64,000 nucleotides of DNA, from contig BGZK01000759.1 of NCBI GenBank assembly GCA_005406025.1, forward strand, positions 124,001-188,000. Direction: 5' to 3'. This stretch comes from Eumeta japonica (Eukaryota; Arthropoda; Insecta; Lepidoptera; Psychidae). Each line of letters opens with the position of its first letter. The first letter of the stretch is position 1. Positions 60,146 to 64,000 of this stretch are shown here, piece by piece. The notes beneath the pieces were generated by a model. That model saw only the letters and a list, made by a program, of their open reading frames with translations, had not been told where the DNA came from and made no database searches. The position numbers and the translations under genes are program-made.

Positions 60146-60962
60146 GGCTGCCGTCAGACCGCGGGCTAGTAACTACATATAAACTATTTTATAGCCCAAG
60201 GAGAGTCATAAGGCGATTTGAATAAATATAAGTAAGCGAGAAATCAACACAATCTTCTAGTTCACACTGCGAGTTAGTTCTAGTTGTTGTAATATATTAG
60301 CCCAGCTTTCTATATTAGCTACATAATCTCCGCTAGCCCGGCAATACAATTTGCACATGCTCGTCTTCAAAAGCTATTGGAAAATTTTATATAGATTTTG
60401 ATACTTTTTGCCAGTACTTAACTAATTATTCTACAGAGCAAATCTTGTGTAATAAAGTGAGTAAACAAGAACTATTACTATTGGATAGTTCAGAAAAGAA
60501 GGACGATATATTTCGGAAGAGAAGGACGATACGCTATAGTATAACAATATTATATTGGCATGCATTACGGAGAAAAAAAAAAAAAAATGACGCACATGTC
60601 GGATGAAAAAATATAATTATTCACGTGAAACAGACAGCGGGTTCAAATTCTTCTTTGAGTCTACAGATGAATATTTTAGCTCATATTTTAGAATTACAAG
60701 GACTTTTCATCGCCTCCAAGGGCGTTCAACCCCTCCTGCACGCTTGCCTTCCTGTTGTGCTACAACAGGATATTGTCAACAGGATTTTATACTCACTATT
60801 GGATATAAAAACTATAAAAAGTCCATAGTCTGACGACAGCGACAGCCCAAATTGTAATTTACTATCTAACGCTTTCTGTCTGACTGAGTCTTGCTTGAAC
60901 TACAAAGTAATTGATAGCAATGTAAAAGTTATTAGCTACTAGCTTTTGGTCTGACGACAGCC
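60146..60962. mobile_element. non-autonomous TAA-flanked DNA element (Harbinger-like MITE)
   Basis: Terminal inverted repeats start GGCTGCCGTCAGACC (60146-60160) and, read inward from the right end, GGCTGTCGTCAGACC (60962-60948). They continue with a shared GCTAGTA-CTA block, about 31 bp in all. Both ends are flanked by TAA (60143-60145 and 60963-60965), the target preference of PIF/Harbinger. No transposase is present. An extra internal copy of the terminal motif lies at 60828-60847 (GTCTGACGACAGCGACAGCC). A plus-strand reading inside (about 60646-60828, NILAHILELQGLFIASKGVQ) is protein-like and could be left over from a lost gene. Confidence 0.65.
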
Positions 60963-60965
60963 TAA

Positions 60966-61863
60966 GTGTTTTTCTAGATGCTTCGATTAAATGAACAATA
61001 TAGCATCATTTCCATTTCCTATAACGATTTATGTTTCGTTTCCAGTATTGTTTTCGGAGTTTATTCAAGACCTGATCGTGCTTCCTTTAAATACCAACTA
61101 TACAATATACAAACTTGCTGCACACTTTTACAGTTCGCATGTTATTACTATGTTACAATTATCGTATTAGTGGAACTAAATTTACCTATTCTTACTCTGT
61201 GAAAACCCAACTACTAAATTTAATATTTATTCGTATTTATTAAGTATACGATAAAAAAATCGAAAAAAAAATTGAGACATTAAATATATCACAATTTTAT
61301 TCTCATATTTATTCTTTGTCTTTTTCAACTCAATCCGGAAGAAAACGTTCAACTTTAACTGATTTCATTGACCTTCTCGGATTTAATGTGACACGAATAC
61401 ATAATGAGTTATCTTAAAGAAACAACTTAAATTTAATTTTAGTATGCAGTGAGATACAAATCCTTAATTCCTAGAGTAGGCACGTTCAATGAAAATAAAT
61501 GTCGTGACCATTGTCATCAATCGACACACACGCGGTTGACAGACGCACATCTGTAATAAGTATGTATGTGGTTCCATACTGTTGTATTTGTTATTTCTTG
61601 TTTTTGAGTACATTGTATTTATACGCAAAAAAAAATGTGTTCTGTTCTGCAAAGGATGTAAATTTTTAATATGCCTTCAAAATTTGGTATTTTAAATATG
61701 AGTGGTGACTGTTCACCCTACATCATCCTACACGTGATTGCCCATTTCGTTTTTAAAATGTGTACGCTTTAATATTGGATACTACAAACACACCACGTTC
61801 TGGGTAGTTTGATAGTTAAAGATGTCTAAAAGATGTGCTAATCTTCAAAAATTAGACAAAATT

Positions 61864-61917
<54 letters not shown>

Positions 61918-63200
61918 CAATACTCAAAATTGTAGGAAATGTAACATAACACATACGATCACGCATGTGTTATGTGTATATCAATACTATACTAGCTTCA
62001 TTACTATTCAAATATACTTTTAGTTTTCTTTAAAGGAGTCTAACTGTTTTGAAGGTCTACCTGCATACACGTGAGAGCACAGAGTAATGGATTACATGTT
62101 AGTAACAAATTCATCATTTGTAACCGTATTACCACTTTCAAATCCATTAGAAAGACAGTAATCTAAATGTAATAAAGCTTATTCACACATGACTGAAAGT
62201 AACAGATATTAACACTTTGCTCTGTAATAAGTTATATTATATGTATTATTCCGACATCTTTATCAAAATCAATAATCAGCATCATTGATTTTCATGAAGT
62301 ATCAAGGTAGATATAGCGCGTAGGAACAAAAAAGCACGTTTAAGAAATAATATACGAAAATGACAGAAACAGTACACGTTCATAATGTACAAAATATTTA
62401 ATATAACTTATGTAGTATGATATAATACAATTATTTTAAACTAGACTTACATGCGTTTTTCCTCTAAATTCGGAATAAATTAACGATATCTTTTTTTTTT
62501 TAAGAAGATATGAGTTCAGCGAGTGTGTCAGAAAGTTGAATTTTTTTAGATGGTCGAGAATTATATGTCAATTGAGATAGCCTCGTTTACCGACTCGAAT
62601 ATTATATTATTTTATTATTATTTTTATTGGCCAAAATTGTGAAAACGGACGGACAGTGCGTGTTTAAATTAAACTACGGTTAGGATCGTGGACATGGGAA
62701 CCGATGAGCCGATCAAAACCATCCAGTCGGCTGCGACCACCTCTCATTGCATGGAAGGAGGAAGCAAAATAGGAAGATGAGAAAAAATGAGTACTCGACC
62801 TGAACGAGTCTATACTTGCACTATTTTGATGTTATTGTTTATGCTATTATAAACTCACGCCTATATCCCAAAAGGGTAGATAGACGCAGCGGATTTTTTT
62901 ATGGTACTAGACGCAATTTTAAAGATTTTTTTATGTATCCACCGATTCCTGTAAGCTCATCGGTTTCGTATGTTTTAGAATTCGCCCTTTATTATTGTAC
63001 CACCAATTTGGTCGTCGTAAGATTTTCTAGAGCGACCCTTGCCGAACCCTTCCATCACACACACATGTTCGTTCTATAGATTTGTTTTGTAAGTATACTT
63101 TCATTCATCCTTTCATGTGACCAAACACATTGCAATATACCTTTTTATAAGCTTTATTTAATTTCGCCTGTCCCGGTGAGTCTGTGTGTCTGTTTGTACT
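60966..63200. other. gene-free DNA with repeats
   Basis: A (TA)n microsatellite occupies about 61868-61917. 62865-63080 is a dispersed repeat tail (CCCAAAAGGGTAGATAGACG, then GATTTTCTAGAGCGACCCTTG) related to 36478-36640. No exon-like sequence was supported. Confidence 0.5.
61868..61917. repeat. (TA)n microsatellite
   Basis: About 24 uninterrupted TA dinucleotides. It is likely to be length-variable between individuals. Confidence 0.97.
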
Positions 63201-63204
63201 CGAA

Positions 63205-63445
63205 CGGGGTCGGGGTTGGCTCCCTACAAGGGAACTACTTAACGGCGAACAGTACAGACACGAAATTATATATATATGCACTTAATTGTGATAGCCTGTT
63301 TTAAACATCATCATGACATGGCTGCTCCATCCAGGGTTGGCTCCCGACGCGGGAACACCTTAAGAGTAAACAGCGCAGATACGAATTCTTGAAATATTGC
63401 GTTTGCATTTCATATGATAGCTCATTTTAAATATAAATTATCATG
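63205..63445. repeat. two-copy direct repeat, 121-bp period
   Basis: GGGTTGGCTCCC with following GGGAAC, AACAG and CAGATACGAA-like words occurs at 63213 and again at 63334. Both copies end with a TTTTAAA...ATCATGAC stretch. The two units are clearly related but diverged. Confidence 0.65.
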
Positions 63446-64000
63446 ACACTCCGATATTAAAGTTTCTCCGTTTTTTGTCCAACCATTATTTTAATAAAAT
63501 AATGTAAAATAATAAGTTTGACGAAAAAAAGGGAACTTTAACGTCGATTAACGGTTAAAATGCAGAAAATGACTTGTTTCTAACCCAGATAAGTTTATTT
63601 TTAAGTTTTCAATTTGTTGTTCAATAACATAAAATTTTATATTAAAAAAAATGAGATTATATATTCTTCTCTAGTCTCTATCTAGTACATCTTTTAAACC
63701 AAACCGTTCTCGAAAACTCCATATTCGTAGTCTGAACAAAATATGAAATATAAAAAAGCAAAGTATCAAATATTGTTAACACCGGCACAACTAATTTATG
63801 TTGAAACCATCCTCCCAACGACTCCTCCGTTCGATCCCCTCGTAGCAGATTCCGATGGGGTCGTGAAAACAGTTCCGCGCGATGACGTTTCATTGATAAT
63901 TAAATCGACGTAGTAAAGCGTAGGCGCATCGGCGACCGGCAGCCATAAACAAAGGTTCGGTCGGCAGTTGCGCGAGATCGTTAAAAATAACGAGATAATA
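63446..64000. other. end of window, unassigned
   Basis: AT-rich to about 63790, then GC-richer with CpG. A minus-strand ORF (63893-63678, MKRHRAELFSRPHRNLLRGD) lacks any known pattern and has no splice context that would make it convincing, so it is not called as a gene. Confidence 0.35.

Noticed and set aside
63678..63893. 71-codon minus-strand ORF near the end of the window
   Set aside because: No domain, no clear donor, and partly AT-rich downstream; it could not be told from chance.

Overview
The window looks like nuclear DNA of an insect, most likely a moth or butterfly. It is AT-rich, has long gene-poor stretches, canonical GT-AG introns, and dispersed repeats of the kinds common in Lepidoptera: tRNA-type SINE, PIF/Harbinger, mariner, jockey-like LINE scraps, and repeats starting with AGGGTTCCGTA. 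No bacterial, organellar, rRNA or intact tRNA gene was seen. The taxonomic call is an inference from repeat style and gene content, without a database search.

One host gene dominates and is on the minus strand. Six coding exons can be joined by splice sites and matching phases: 43577-43513, 18991-16629, 15672-15547, 14730-14652, 11787-11581 and 10568-10393. Together they encode about 1,004 residues: a long serine-rich, probably disordered region followed by two PDZ domains, each split by introns. The pair resembles the last two PDZ domains of pro-interleukin-16/PDZD2, and the best insect candidate I know is Big bang (bbg). The exon at 43577-43513 lies 24.5 kb upstream of the next coding exon. 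The start of the gene may lie further upstream, and an alternative first exon is possible at 52348-52318.

Region by region: 1-4.9 kb holds repeat fragments and one short element with inverted ends (1191-1931). 4902-7966 is a nearly complete but decayed PIF/Harbinger transposon with a TAA target duplication. Its transposase (plus strand) and MADF/BESS partner gene (minus strand) are interlocked. 9.6-19 kb is the 3' UTR and the last five coding exons of the PDZ gene. 19-43.5 kb is its large intron, with hairpins near 20 kb, GC-rich islands at 22.1-22.7 and 42.5-42.75 kb, a dead mariner at 33.2-33.85 kb and many repeat remnants. 43.6-64 kb holds an 11-copy 73-bp minisatellite, a LINE fragment, a tRNA-type SINE, a 640-bp repeat present twice, GC-rich islands at 56.2-56.5 and 60.0-60.1 kb, and a second TAA-flanked element (60146-60962).

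The only functional gene network visible is the PDZ scaffold. Everything else is transposon-derived or uncharacterised non-coding sequence. The least ordinary observations are the interlocked, antisense two-gene layout of the Harbinger element, the near-perfect 70-nt hairpin at 20186-20255, the four-unit periodicity inside the minisatellite, and the phase-compatible alternative first exon of the PDZ gene.
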